Origin: Myoxocephalus aenaeus
Lineage: Eukaryota; Chordata; Actinopteri; Perciformes; Cottidae
Direction: 5' to 3'
Length of the DNA stretch: 64,000 nucleotides
Assembly: GCA_038501785.1 (NCBI GenBank)
Contig: JBAMJR010000039.1
Span: 6,176,501-6,240,500, forward strand
Shown: positions 1 to 13,639 of the stretch, one piece after another
Layout: each line of letters opens with the position of its first letter
Position numbering within the stretch: position 1 is the stretch's first letter
Program-made: the position numbers and the translations under genes
Notes under the pieces: model-generated
Seen by the model: only the letters and a program-made list of their open reading frames with translations
What the model was told of the DNA's origin: nothing
Database searches by the model: none

Positions 1-1466
1 ATATATATATATGTTAAACAGTGCGTGCTACAACCACATAGTAATTATAGGAAAGAAAAATATAGACAATGACATTACATAAAACCCCCCCACCTCCAAC
101 CTACACATCCTCCAACATTATGGGAAGCAGCTTGTTTAGCTTCCATGTGGCAGAAATCATTTTCATCAATGGCTGCATAACATGCAGTGGCATTTAATGT
201 CCCCACAGCTCAGTGGTGGATGCCAGTGGCACTGTGATGTACGTTCAATTCCTCCACTGAGAATGATGTGAGCTGACAGTGGATTTGGTCAGGATTGGTG
301 TGACATGCACGCTGTGAACCCATCCTTGAAAAAGCAATCGCAAATGATATTTCCTCTTTCTTGAAATTAATTCAAGAAACTATTTAGTTTGAAGAAGAAA
401 TACAAAATTAGCTGGATTAGCAAATTATTAAAGATTGCAGTAACAGATATCCAATATGCAAAAGATCACGTTATTGGTATGAAATCAAATGTCCCGATAT
501 TCTGCATTGTAATTCTATTGCTGTTTTACAAATTGTACACCGATTTTTTTTTATGTTTAAGCTCAGCACTCCATAAACCCTTTACACTGTCAGAGCTCAG
601 GGACACCTGCTTTTTCGAAATCTATAACGCTACAATTCTTCACACGCCATTTGATCATGTTTTGAACAGTGTTACGTGCAATACAACACTACATTTACAA
701 GTGTCCTCTGCTTCAAGACAATTCTGCCAATATTTCCCTGATTTAACAGCACCTTTTCACAACTATACACACAACAAAGAATTAAAGCTTGCAAGAACCC
801 TTAGAGCTGCTTCATTAACAAGAGAGGGATTATTCCTTTAAAGAGGGTGAAGCCCACTACAAGTGCCAAAGCAACAGATGCACGAGGGTGCAACAGATGT
901 GTAAATCATCCCTCATGAATAAATCAAAAATCCAATTCAGGATGTTGAAACTTTGCAGGGCAGATTAGGCACACAGCATAACTGCTTTATGTTGTTAACC
1001 CAGGCACAGCAACATACATTTCGAAAAAGGTTTGTTTGTTTCTCTTCTCTTTTCTTTGTAAACATTAGTGGTCAAGACAGCATCAGCTGGCATTAGTCAG
1101 CCTGAAGGCTTATCTACCGTAATAACAATATAGGAGCTCTGCTCTCTGGATAAACTGGAGATCCAATGTGAGTTTGTTTTATATACCTATTGTTCCCCTT
1201 TGCCTTGGGTCACAAAAGGAATAATGACTCAGTCGAAGCTCTGTCTGAGTAACATCTATGATCGCACATGGTAAACAAAAGAGAAAAGAGGTAAAACTAC
1301 ATGTTACATGAACAAAAAGCAGATTACAGCTTTTGCACTTGCATATACAGCGACACAAAATCCTTTAAAAGTAGCTTTCTTCTGAAAGCATGGATTTTTA
1401 CAAAGCACAACAGGAAGGCTGCTTCCATTCACCCAATATAGATCAGGAGTTAATTATAGTCCTTAC

Positions 1467-1659
1467 CCAGTTCTTTGCGGTCAGAGCTGTGGCTGGACAA
1501 CAGGAAGAGGTAATCCTTACAGGTGTCTTGATCCAGCAGTGAGCTATTGTGCAGGCAAAGGTCAACAATTAGGGTCACAGCTTTCTGACAGACCATGTCA
1601 TACTCCTCTCGGTCAGAACTCATGCTCCCAGCTGCATCCTCAGCCGTGTGTGTGCTCAT
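1467..1659 (-). CDS. Possible first coding exon of an unidentified minus-strand gene
   Basis: From an ATG at 1659 (or 1623) the frame encodes about 64 residues, including MSSDREEYDMVCQKAVTLIV and DLCLHNSSLLDQDTC, and runs into a strong donor GTAAGG at 1466. The composition is protein-like, with an amphipathic middle, unlike the AT-rich shadow frames around it. The rest of the gene would lie to the left, mostly outside the window. I do not recognise the family. It could also be a chance frame. Confidence 0.4.
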
Positions 1660-1933
1660 CCAAGGGGACTAACACACCCACACACACGCAGCAGCAGCAG
1701 CCCAGCATGCAGAAGATGAATACAACTTGTCTCCGTCCTCGGCTGATTCTTCTCCTCCACGGTCTCTCAAGTGTGTTCACTCACAAACGCGCTAGAATGT
1801 ATGTACATATATATATACACCACATATACATATGAATCTGTAATATACAATGTGTGTTTGTCTATGTGTTTCAATGTATGTGTGTTAGCAGGGCCAACAT
1901 TGTTAAGTGCATGAATGTGTGGTATGTGTGTTA

Positions 1934-2037
<104 letters not shown>

Positions 2038-2915
2038 AATAATGTGTGAGGACTTAATGAATCACATTTGTCCCCAGGTGATAGGACAGAAATGTTGCAT
2101 CACATACATGCTACGAAAAGCAAGTCACCAAGAAACACAACGGCTAACCAGAGTCTAAGACTCCTCCAATCCCCGCCTCCTCCTCTCGTGTCTTAATCCC
2201 TCTGTTTCCACATCGCTCTTCCCAACACCCCACCCTCCATCTGACTTTAATGCTGCCACCGCTCCTTTTCCCTCTCGCAAAGGAGGGAGATGTAAACTTG
2301 GCAATAAAAAAGGTGAAATTGATTCAAGTAAGCTATCGATGATGGTTACAATGAGGTGGGAAGGTCATGAATGCAGTGGTCGGTGTGAGGCGCATGTCAT
2401 CAGGGTACAAAACAACAAAAGCAGCGCACCAAAGACGCCATCAGCTTGGTTTAAGGGTGAAGTGATCGACACAGTAGCGTCTGGGCTGGCAGGCTTAAAT
2501 AACTGAGGAACATGATGGCGACCCTGCAAGACACACAAGCAAACACACATAGTACCGAGGCAACAGGACTCTGGGGCCGTCGCAGTGTTTACAAACTAAA
2601 AACAAAAACATAATGACCACTGGGCTTGTTTTTCTCACAGTTTGAGTGGCGCTGCTGGTCCCTGCAGGTCAAAATGTCTCTTGTGATAAATTCCACCGCG
2701 AGCTGAACCACCTGTGACTTGCCAGCCCTCGCTGCTCCCACCGCCAGTCCCCCACCGTCAGTCCCCCATCGCTCCAATTGTGATCCCTGAGTGTTTACAA
2801 CCTGTAATAATGAGGATTTAGCTTTGTGTGTGAAAGAGAGAAACAAGGACAGGGTGAGGGAGAGAGACCAAGTTGTGAGGCTGCATATAAAGGGAACAAA
2901 TGGCTTGGAAATGCT

Positions 2916-3328
2916 CAGTGGTGGAATTACTTGCCTCTTTTATTCAGTAAAAGTAGCAATACCACGCTGTAAAAATACTCTGTTACAAGTAAAAGTCCTA
3001 CATTCCCACATATAAGTGTTTGTTGGTTAGATTGGTCCCTTTGAGACAGTTATATTATGTACATCATATTATTGGAATATTATGTACACAGAATTTCAAT
3101 GTTACAGTTGTTGAAGGTGGAACACATTTTAACAGCTAATTATACTGTTGTTTAGTTCAATCTATAGCACAGAATCATATTTTATTAAAAAAATGTGTTC
3201 GTCAAATCTGGTAGTAATGTCATAGAGTAGAGGTTTAAAGTAGCATACAATTAAAATACTCGAAGTAAAGACCCACAAATTGTACTTAAGTACAGTACTT
3301 GATAAATTTACTGAGCTATACACCACTG
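2916..3328. mobile_element. Non-autonomous hAT-like element (CAGTGGTG termini)
   Basis: The ends CAGTGGTGG and CACCACTG form perfect 8-bp inverted termini. The interior carries the repeated ACTTTTACTTGTAA-type phrases of a very common teleost repeat. No matching 8-bp target duplication is visible, so the flanks have drifted. It has no coding capacity. Confidence 0.7.
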
Positions 3329-4554
3329 GCTATGTGTTTATTTTGAATAGAACTTTAAACTTTGTAGCAGCTGTTTAACGATGAGTGAATTGGGATGTGA
3401 AAATTGCCTTAATGTATCTGTTGGGACACTGTAGCTAATGAAGCTCAATAAAAGCAAATACATCTCTGGCAGCTGATTCCCTTCACTGTCTTTTCATAAA
3501 CCTCTGAGGATTCAATTCAAATTAATTTGTCATATCTGATAATTAGAATAAGTGAACTTTCAAAAGTGTTTATTTTCCAATCACGGCTGTAAAGATGGGC
3601 AAAAAGCCCCAGGCGAAGAAAAAAATTAAGCTAATTGACTTTTTTAGTACATTATATTGAACTATATGTGAACTTGCTTGACCTTATCCCTTAATTATGT
3701 TCTTAGCCATTAATTAAAGTAATTTAATAAACCCTGTGATGAATTAGGCATCAGAAAAATGATGTCATGCCTTTCTAATTACAAAGAGATATTGAGTTCA
3801 ACCAGATCTCTGTTGACTCCCTTCCTTAATGTAGTTAAAGCAGAGCGTAAATACTACGCTGTCTACACTGGTGGGCAGTTGTTCCCAGATAGCTTCGATA
3901 ATTGAGAGCTTATCGTGGCCCCCACCCTGCGTTTCCCCTCAAAGGTTGGGTCTGGGGGTCGACTGTGCTTCCTGTTACTGAAGATTGGATCTGCTCTTCT
4001 TGGGCGATCCTGATTAACAGGCAAATAAATAGTTTCTGGCTGCGGGTTTTCAAAAGAGCCAATTACCTCTCTGCTTCTGCTGCAGATGATACGGACTCGC
4101 CGCCTTCATTTGCCCCGGGGTGTTGTTCACGCAACCAGGTGTTGTTCATGCAAACAGGTCCATTGCCTACCTGTATTCACTTTGGTAGTGCTTACATGTC
4201 CTTCCACTGCAGCAAACACGACCAACGTAACCGCTTTATTAGTGGAAGAAAATAGACCTCAGTTCTTCCTCCTTCTATGTTATTTAGAGGGTGTTGTCCA
4301 ATCATTTCCAGTATGTGAGACAAATGATGCTCTTGGTTCCTTGTTGATGTATATTCCATCATTTTGAGACAGCTGGTAAACAAATTGCCATAAAAAGAAG
4401 ATAATGCAGCATGACCAAAATACTCCAGTGTTCTCCTTCTTCTCCACATCAATAATAATCCTATCTATACGTTACAGTTTGAGAGAAACTTCACATTATA
4501 ATACACATGGTAAGGGGAATAATCTATAATAAAATCAACAGAGGTTCAAAACTA

Positions 4555-4720
4555 TGTTAAGTAAATACAAATGTTGGGTGGTTGTTGTATTTTACTTTAG
4601 TACCGTCCATTGTATGCTACTTTATACTTGTAATCCATTACATCTCAGAGGCAAGTGAAAAACATGTATCTCAAATGTGATGATCAAGAATGTGAATATT
4701 TGTAATAAACTGACGGATTA
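4555..4720. repeat. Fragment of the same hAT-like repeat
   Basis: It shares GTATGCTACTTTATACTT and GTAATCCATTACAT phrases with the copies at 2916-3328 and 27300. Both ends are lost. Confidence 0.45.
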
Positions 4721-6849
4721 AGACAATTCTTCTACTTCTTAAGATAAATTAACTAATTAAAAACCTGCTGGAAAATAAAAAAAATGACAGTAGCAACAAA
4801 AACAAATAGAAACATTATCCACAGTTTCGGTGTTCAAATGACCATCTAACAGAATATAACATTGATTAAACAGCTCAGATTTAATTGCGCAGTAAATCTT
4901 GCCCTCTTTGTTAATTATTCACGAAGCAGTTAAAAAGAACACAAAATAGTGTCTCTCATATAAATGTGTTTCCATCTCTCAATAATTTAGATCTCCGCAG
5001 TTACAAAAGTGATTTAAGGAAAACAAATAGAGGCCGTCTGTATGCTGATGGCGAATTAAAGAGATAATCAAGACGACTGCTGAGAGAGCTCGTTTTAAAT
5101 ACTACTAATAATCCAACAGAATCATAGCATTTTTAGTCTATTGTCATTAGGGATTCTGCCTATAAGCTATAAATAAATGAGGAGGGTTGTGATGGTCCTA
5201 TCGATCATTTTATAACAGGTGTGAGCATATTTTTCACAGCAAATGAGGGGGTTGTGGCACATGAGGTCCTCGGTTTGATATGCAAATCAACTTCATCTGT
5301 GGCAAATCTTTGTGTGGTGACAGCCCGGTGGCTGCACATGTTGAACTTGATTCATCGTGGCAAATGCATGACAAAGGCTTGGCTCACTCAAAGCTATGCT
5401 AATCAACATCAGCACTTCAACAAACTTCTCCTGGGGGCCACGATGGCAGGATTTCTACAGTATGTAGTCACTGTGTGTAGGTGTATCTCAGTTTGTGTGT
5501 GTATGTGTGTTTCATTGTCACGATGTGTTAATCAAAAGACTCAGCTGTGGGGCAACGCGGGAAATATTTCTATTTTGACTCATATAAGCTCATTAGTAAC
5601 AGTCTTAAATTGTGTATACAGGATTTGATGGATGGTGCTCTGAAGCTACAATACAACAGATGAAGCTATGAGCTGTGAACAAATGGGTTTGCCAATGAAT
5701 ATTACACATGCCTGTGGGTTTTACAATGAAATAGACACATCCTATTTCTGTTAAGCCCTCAAAGGCGGCTCAAAATACTTATGGGGCCACATCACATTTT
5801 TTTCAATAAGGCTGAGCACACAACACAGTGATGAACGAGAGTGACATTACCTATAGTATGGATAGGGATCAGCATAATTATTCTGCGTCCAGGTGAAATG
5901 TGCGCAGAGCAGTATCTCATCCAACCATGTCCTGAATGTCATTGAGATGAGGTGTTTAATTGAGCTCCTGTCAGCACAGAGCAGAAGAGTGATTGAGTCC
6001 AAAAAAGTATATTCTCAGCAGCTGCTGCCATGCATATCAATCCCAACACATGTAAATGCTATCAGCATTTTACTGCTCAGTATTCTCATAATTCCCCTAA
6101 AGGTCTGGTTGTAATAGAGTATAAAAAATGTTATAGTACATTTACCCCTGTTTGTAATAAAAATCAATAGACATTTTTTGACAACGCAGCATACATCTCC
6201 ATGTCCCTGCTGCGTGGGCACCGGCAGTAGCCTGCATGCAGATGAACGGCACCCGGCCTCCCTCCATGCCGCATAGCACGGAGCTCCCCTGGCTCAGAAC
6301 ACAACCACCTTTGCCAACACAAGCTTAGCTGGGGACTTAGTATGGCGTTGTTTGATTCGCAGCTCAAGGGCAAAATTATTATTTTTTAATTGATGCGTTG
6401 CTTTAAAATGGTAACTTCGATGCGTTGATAAATGTAACTATCCGTAAAACCACAGCTTGCCGTATTCCTGTTTGTGTGACGAGCCAGGCGTTTCCTCCGA
6501 CTGCTTCCCGCCTTCGTGCTAAGCTAAGCTAATGGCCTTCTGCTTCTAGATTAGTGCTGAACGTGCAGACACGGGAAAACTGTTTTGTTGTTAATCTGTA
6601 TGCAGTACACTCTGTGTACACTATACAGCATTAGCTTGCTCATCAACTTCAGCTTTAGTTTATTTAAAGTGCCCATAACCCAGAGAGTCTCTGTACTCTT
6701 CACAAGTCAGCAGGAACTATAATAACAGAAAAGAAAAACCAATATTGTAAGTTAAAGTACACACACATACACACAAATTCAGATACACAGGTTATAATGT
6801 TAATATGAGAACAACGTTGAGGTTAGTAATTTTAAAAACAGACAACACT

Positions 6850-7300
6850 GAATGAACAGTAACAAGATGTGTTTTCAGCCTGGATTTAAAAGTACCAACA
6901 GAGCTTGCCTCCCAGATGTGCAGTGGGAGATTATTCCAGAAAAGTGGAGCTTGGTTGGGAAAGGCCACCAAAGTTGTTTGTATTATATCGATAAGTAACA
7001 GGCATCAAAGGTACATAAAGGGTGTGGTGGAGTATATTGCGAAATAACGCTGGAGATCTATGAGGGAACCAGTCCATTTGCAGCATTATAGGTCAGAAGT
7101 AATATTCTGAAATCAGCTCTTTCGTGAACAAGTAGCCAATGCATCGGTACCTGTGTTATATGGTCAGACTTCTTAGACCTGCGTTCTGGACCAGTTAGAC
7201 ACTTTTTGCTGCTGCACTACCGTAGTCTATTCTAGATGTAATGAAGGCATGTATGAGGATTTCAGTGTCTGATTTTGATTTTTTTTAAATGGGGTGTATT
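6850..7300. repeat. Degraded dispersed repeat
   Basis: It contains phrases such as GGATTTAAAAGTACCAACAG and CAGTGGGAGATTATTCCAG that I recognise as a widespread teleost interspersed repeat. The family name is uncertain. It has no intact frame. Confidence 0.45.
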
Positions 7301-7919
7301 TGGACTAATTTACAAATGTAAGAGAGGAATCAAATATTATTCCCCAGATTCTTAACTGTGTGGGTCTGAGGTCAAACAGCTATGAACTGCAGACGAAACA
7401 TTTCATTTCTACCTGTTGGTAAGGTGACCTCCGTCAGTGCAGTCCTTTAACATTAATAACCAAACAAACATACACTGACAGATTGCAGGTACTGCAGCAG
7501 CACTTTCTCCAGTGTGCACAGTAGATTATTGTAGCAGAGTGCTACTCCTCAGATCTGATTGCAAATGAAGGCGGAGAGGATCAATGATGCCTTTGATCCA
7601 TTCTCTGAGTTTTAGAGAGCGAGAGAGACATAGAAGAAAGGATCAGCTTTGAGAGTTAGAACCTTAAAGACAGGGAAGTGGATCAGAAGATTGTTTTATG
7701 TATTTATTTATTTTTGTATTTATAATCAAAAATCACCTCACCAGAACTGCTTTTACACATCACACATGACGACACTATGGTTAAGGTCCACAAAGACAGA
7801 GGTTTATGGAAACATCATGGTTTGGGTTAAGATAATCACATCAGTAGGGTTAGAGCTTTGTGACCCGATCTCATGCTATCTAGAGCAGTAGTTTATAAAA
7901 AAAAAAAATTCTAACCCAA

Positions 7920-8160
7920 ATATCTGAAATATCTCCCTATATACAAAATGGATTGGCACATGGATTGGAAAAACATTCATGGTTCCTAGAAGATGCATCC
8001 TGATGTTTTTTGGTTGAAATTTGGTACAGACGTTCATGCTCCCCTCAAGATTAATTGTAATAACTTTGGTGATCACTTTACTTTCTATCTGGTGCTGGTC
8101 AAAAAAAACTAATTTGTACCTGTTTATGACCAAAACTAATGACATTCCTAACACCTTCAG
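7920..8160. repeat. Left half of a dispersed teleost repeat, interrupted by a MITE
   Basis: It shows the family's phrases GAAATTTGGTACAGAC, TTCATGCTCCCCTC and ACTAATGACATTCC. The element resumes after 8400 with GCTAAACTAAGACTGTAAAC and continues to about 8500. Other copies are near 9370, 22290, 53095, 57980 and 63840. Confidence 0.65.
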
Positions 8161-8397
8161 AAAGGGGGCGCGGCCTATCTCCGTGGCTCATCTCCGTAAA
8201 AACAGTTACTATTTCCGCAATCCATCATTTAAATAACCACTAATTCTGCTTTATACTTGTTGTGGGAATTCCACAAACGTCGGAACATCAAATGTCATTG
8301 TGTCTGGGTTCATAATATTATCCGTAGGCGGAAATTTGCGTTGTTCACAACCATTCGCGTCTGTGCATGCAATCACTCACGCGAAAAATTCGCAGCA
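8161..8397. mobile_element. Truncated PIF/Harbinger-like MITE
   Basis: It matches the interior and right end of the complete element at 40616-41335 (for example TTCTGCTTTATACTTGTTGT and TCATAATATTATCCGTAG). It ends with GCAGCA followed by TTA. The left terminus is missing. It sits inside the dispersed repeat at 7920-8500. Confidence 0.7.
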
Positions 8398-8623
8398 TTA
8401 GAATGCGAAAATGCTAAACTAAGACTGTAAACATGATAAAATATTAGACCAGCTCAACATCGACATGTTGACATTGTCCACTACCATGGCTGTGGACTTT
8501 TGTGATCCTGTTAACGATGAGATGACTCACAATATTTATGAAATTCTAAAATATATTTTTGCAATATATTTTAACTATGCATCATCATGTCACTCAAGCT
8601 TGTTTAGGTTCAACCTTCTAGTC

Positions 8624-9119
8624 CAGGGGTGTCAAACATACGGCCCGCGAGCCGAATTCGGCCCGCCAGGGGGTCCAGTCCGGCCCGCGGGATAATTGTT
8701 AAAATTGCAGAAAAAAAATAATAATAATTAGAAGAAAAAAAATAATCTACCTCAGTCAGGATTTAAACCACTGATCCTCTGATTATAAGACATGCATGGT
8801 AACCATTGAGCCACAGACACAATTGATCACAGTATTGACTTTACTAAACATATTGCCCAACTGCGAGGGAATCTGCAGAGGAGACCAGGCAGGTAAACAG
8901 TGGGCTGATGTCTGAATTGTTGGTCTTTATGTTTCTAGTTTATTGAAGAAATACCTTAAAATAGGGTTTATCATCCAAAAACCTTCACCAATGATTCAAA
9001 CAGAGAGAAATATTGTCATTATGTATGCGTTATTATGCTGTGATTTTACTGGTCCGGCCCACTTGAGGTCAAAATGGGCAGCATGCGGCCCCTTCACTAA
9101 AATGAGTTTGACACCCCTG
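8624..9119. mobile_element. Non-autonomous hAT transposon with 8-bp target duplication
   Basis: The 496-bp element has inverted termini beginning CAGGGGTGTCAAAC and ending GTTTGACACCCCTG. It is flanked by a perfect 8-bp direct repeat, TTCTAGTC, at 8616-8623 and 9120-9127. CAGGG termini and an 8-bp duplication define the hAT superfamily. GC-rich subterminal CGGCCCGC motifs follow. It encodes no transposase, so it would need one supplied in trans. The interior holds a tRNA-like segment on the minus strand. Confidence 0.93.
8750..8825 (-). ncRNA. tRNA-like sequence inside the hAT element
   Basis: On the minus strand, TGGCTCAATGG fits the Pol III A box (TRGYNNARNNG). About 40 bases later GTTTAAATC fits the B box with one mismatch. 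Spacing resembles a tRNA. The arms are too diverged for a functional tRNA gene, so it is a relic or SINE-derived segment. Confidence 0.5.
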
Positions 9120-9369
9120 TTCTAGTCTGAGGTTTGGTAGACATGCTATTCTGCCAACCAGTGTGTTTACAAGCCACAGCCCAAAACTACTCAGTATGGG
9201 AGAAATGGCTGAATCCTCTGAATCCTCTGTGTGAGTCAGTCATGCTTGCAGGTGAGTGTTTGTGAAAGTGTTTAACATCGTGTGGTGAGTTGGACCACAT
9301 GGGGAAATGTTTGTTGTTTTATAGTCTGTCTGTCAGGTAGTTGGTTGAACACTTTGATCCAGACTGAAA

Positions 9370-9720
9370 TACCTAAAAAAGTGTTGGGTGGACTGCCTGA
9401 AATTTGGTAAAGTAATCATGGTCCCCAGAGGATTAAGATTACTGACTTTGGTTGTCTCCTGGCGTTTCCTCTAGTGCCAGCATGAGGTTAAGATTTTACA
9501 TTTTTTGTGAAATGTCTTGACAACTATTGGATGGATTTCCATTAAATTGGGTACAGACTATTATGGTGCCTGGAGGATGCCTCTTAATTGTTTACTAAGC
9601 CAGTGAAATACTGAGAACATCTATTGGCACAATTCTTTCTAGACATTCACCTGCCGTTGTATTTTATGATTCTCTGACCTTTTGTCTAGCGCCACCATGA
9701 GGTTCACAAATGTTTCCATT
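9370..9720. repeat. Copy of the dispersed teleost repeat
   Basis: It contains CATGGTCCCCAGAGGAT, CTCTAGTGCCAGCATGAGGT and GACAACTATTGGATGGAT, shared with the copies near 22290 and 57980. It is noncoding and diverged. Confidence 0.6.
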
Positions 9721-12700
9721 ATTTAAGAAATTTCAAGCAATAGAAATACGTTAAAACATTTTAAGGTTAATTTGTGCAATAGAGGTGGTCCGATTGGTGT
9801 GTTAGTAATATAAGGCATTGACTGCCTTGAACTGAGCAGGTGCAGAAACACAGAGCCAGGAGATGATCGAGTAAATGAGCTTGTTTTCACTACACAGGAG
9901 GAACTGTGATCTAGTCACCATGGCAACTGAACCCAGGGATGCACACAGGTTTCATACATTAAAGTGAAGGGGTTATTTGAAAATAATACTTCAACATTTG
10001 ATTAGAAATGTGAAATGTAGCTTACATACTTAAGGCATCTCACAAAAATGTATTGTTTAGTTGAAGAGTATAAACAGCAAATGCACAGCACTGTAAGTTT
10101 GAGAATATAAATGTGTTTTAGTGAAATTTTGTCTTATTTAAGTATTCCTCCATCTGGAATGTTGATTGAACATTTAAATTGTAAGTTCATTCTCGAATTC
10201 TATAAGAACAATGTTGAGATTTATCAGCCATCTGAGTAATAAAAAAGACAATATACCTGTGCTAAACGTGAGCAAAAGAAGAAGAAGAGGGTGCTTCCAC
10301 ACCAGAGGCCTTATAGTCCCCTCCTACCTGATATATTCTCCCTAACTTCCGCTTCTCCAAGCGTGAAATCATTCAGACAGAATCATAGAATGTTTGGCTG
10401 TGGAGCGGGAGCAGGATTTGTTTCTGTGCAGATAAACCGCCTTGACTGTTGTCTCAATAATTGAGAAAACACGTTTCTATTTCAATTGCAAAATGTGAGA
10501 GGCAGAAAATAATCACACAAGTGCAAAATGGGGCAATTTGTCTGATTGCATGTAATATCTTAGTTGTCAGTCTCAAAGATATGGGAAAATATGTTTGTTT
10601 TGATACAGATCTGCTGTCACAAACAAATTGTACACGGCAGGAAAGAAACAAAGATAGTCATCAAGGCTAAGCCTAGAAACAGAAGTTGAACAACAATTGT
10701 TTTGTCAACGTCTTGCTATGCAGCTTATTCTTTGTTTACGCAACATTTGGGCTATAATTTCACATGTTGTACATTTTTAACCAGCATTGCCACAAATACC
10801 TCTTTAAAAACTTTTAGTAAAACATCTAACATTAGTAGAATAAGGGATAACCCACATAGCACTAAGGTAGCTTACCAGTATGGCTAATGTTGATTGTGGT
10901 CCACCTCATTTATTTGTTATATAATTAATTGGTTAGCAAACACTTACCCTTAACTGACATTTGACACTTTAGAATTTACACATCTTTAGTTGAAATGTTT
11001 TTTTGTGAAATAAACATAGAGCAATAGTGCAAAATACATGTCAAAATAAAAGAAAGATAAAATAAAGAGCTAAAGTTCTGACCTAGAAAACAGATTTTTT
11101 TTTTGCGGTGAAGTGGACAGACCTACTGGATTTTCTGTGGAAAAAGGAAAATGTGTTATGTTGCAATGAACAAGTTAAATGGGACTAAGATCAAAAGATA
11201 TTGACAAAATCATAAAGTGCTTACTAAGTCTTGCTAAGTCAGAAAAGTTTATTTTTTTGTAAGTCTCAGAAAATGTCTCTGAAGCCACCGCCCACAGTCC
11301 GCAGTTAACCATACACCATGTTGTGTGGCTTTATGTCACCGTAATATCACCCAATTGTTTGTGGAGTACGATTTTGAAGCCACAAGCTCGTTATTTAAGC
11401 TGTCGCCTTCTTATGTTTTACCTATGCTTTTTTTTGGGGGGGGGGGGGTTCTGGACTGAAATGTAGAAATTCAGGTTTCACTTTTGTCGCTGCAGCTTTC
11501 TTCTTCTGTAGCAAGCAAGTTAAAGAACCCCTGAAACATAAAACATAACATTTCCCTCAAAAATAGAGTATTCTACCTTTTAGTGGCAAAAGGTTTATCT
11601 ATTGTGATGTCATGAGAGGGAGTGTCATCAATGGGAGATACATTCCCTCCCAGTGGTTGCAGCAGAGACTACAGCCCATCATGGCATCTGGTTAACTGAC
11701 TACAATTCCCATAGTCAGCAGGGCAGCCGGGGCCAAGGCTGCTGCTCAGCTGAAAGAGGGCTGGCTGATTACCCTGTGAAGAGCTGGTGTGAGGGAGAAC
11801 AAAGGATAGGAGCGGACGAAAAGAGAAAGTTTTATGTTACGTTAAAGACAATGAACCAGAAGTAAACTGATGTTTGTTTTGTGTAACGGCTTTCTGCTGG
11901 AATTAAGTTTACCTTTTGCTAAAAAGAATCGGAATACAGTATTTTGAGTTAGAAACCACCGCTTGTCATCTTGATTTGTGCACCCACGCCTCACAAGCCG
12001 ATCTCGACCTCTCCAAGACATCACACTATTTAAAGAGTTAATGTGTTGAAGCAGCAATCCAGCAGGCCACCCTTAACAGGCAGGGCTCTTTGTTTCCCTA
12101 ATGATCAGTTGAGGTCGTCTTCTGCCCACCAACACTCAGTAATCTCCATCCATAATAACACAGCTGCCTCAGAAATGTGGCAGGAGGCAGGAGCCCCGAA
12201 ATCTAAGCGCCTTTGGTGAGAAGGAAGCAAAGCCGCTCTTCGAAGACAGAGTGCGAGCAACATAAGGCTCTCCAGCCCTCCCAGGGTTTAATGTCTTATT
12301 ATTTTCTGCAAACGGTACCAACATGAACAGTTTTGTCAGCTGGGACGCCGCTGTGTTGGTGTCACTTCCTGTGTATGCACTGTGTAGGGGCAGCAGACTG
12401 AGAAATGAGGGGAAACTGCCATTTCATTATTATCTGTTCATTTAGTTTGCATGTTATATCTGAAGATTATTTGGGAGGGTGCTGGTAAAGGATCAGTCAT
12501 GTACTCAGGAAGAATAAGATGTACCAAAAATATAGATACAAATGTAAAGCCAAATATACCATTATCCAATTGTGTATTCCGTTGCTGTCACAATCATAAA
12601 GTGTCACCACATGTTTGTGATTCTTTTCCTGTGATACACTTTTTGGCTTATTGAATTTCTGTTTAACACAGTGTTGGATTAGGACAGCTTGTTCTCATGC

Positions 12701-13639
12701 ATTATACGATTCCTGGAGGATAGCTAACTGACTGGCTAAAGTGGACCTTGAGTACTCCAACACTCTCATACTTGATCACAGTGATAATGAAAATATTTTT
12801 TTGTACACAAGAGAGTAGTTAACATCCTCTGCTATTTTGTTTGACTGTGTCACTTTGTGCCTTGTAGCCCTAAGCCATCTAGCACTCATGCATAGATTGT
12901 GTGACAGCATGATTAATTGTGTTTGGAGGCAAACTAAACTAGCAGATGGATTTGTGAGGAGTCCTCAGCAGTGGGAGGGAAGTAACTTATTATTTCTTCT
13001 GTGAAAGAGGAGACTGGTATAAAGATAAATGAAACCACAGGAACAGTTTGCTGATGTCTTAGAAAAATGCTGTCTAGGAATCTCCAAACAATATCTTTTT
13101 CAGCAGGATAAATGGCGTCCAAACTTCCATTGAGGCACTTTGATGGTGTCTGTAATGGCAGCATAAACTCTCACAGTCATATTCAATTTAAAAGCCTGAG
13201 AATGGATGTTGGAGGCTTTTACTGCAAATGCACAGAGAAAAGAGAAGAATTTGCAAATTCCAACTATATTTTTTTGAGCAGATGTGCCAACAGAGGGTAA
13301 ATCCTCAAGTAGTGTCCCACTCATCAGGAGCACATGATTGGATTATACTGCAGATTATCATGTGGGCTGTGAGCACCAGGCAAGCAGATAACCATGCCTT
13401 CAGAAATTATTAATCACAATAAACCTACGCTAAAGTGTTCTTTCCCCCAGTGCATCATCGACAGAAAATAAACCTGCTTTACATATAAGATGCACTGTAA
13501 TATGCAACTGCAAACACAGCACAGCAAAGACTGATGACTGGGTGCAGAAAATGTTCCCTAACTATACATTGCAATCTATGGTGAGTAAACACACAAAAAG
13601 AAACACATTTCAATCAGCTGCATTTCTCATCACTAAAAG

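Noticed and set aside
389..841. Plus-strand open frame of 150 codons
   Set aside because: No domain or homology is recognised, the start is not an ATG, and there are no clear splice signals or promoter. It is probably a chance frame in AT-rich DNA.
8750..8825. Functional tRNA gene
   Set aside because: Promoter boxes are present but the arms do not pair well and the segment lies inside a transposon.
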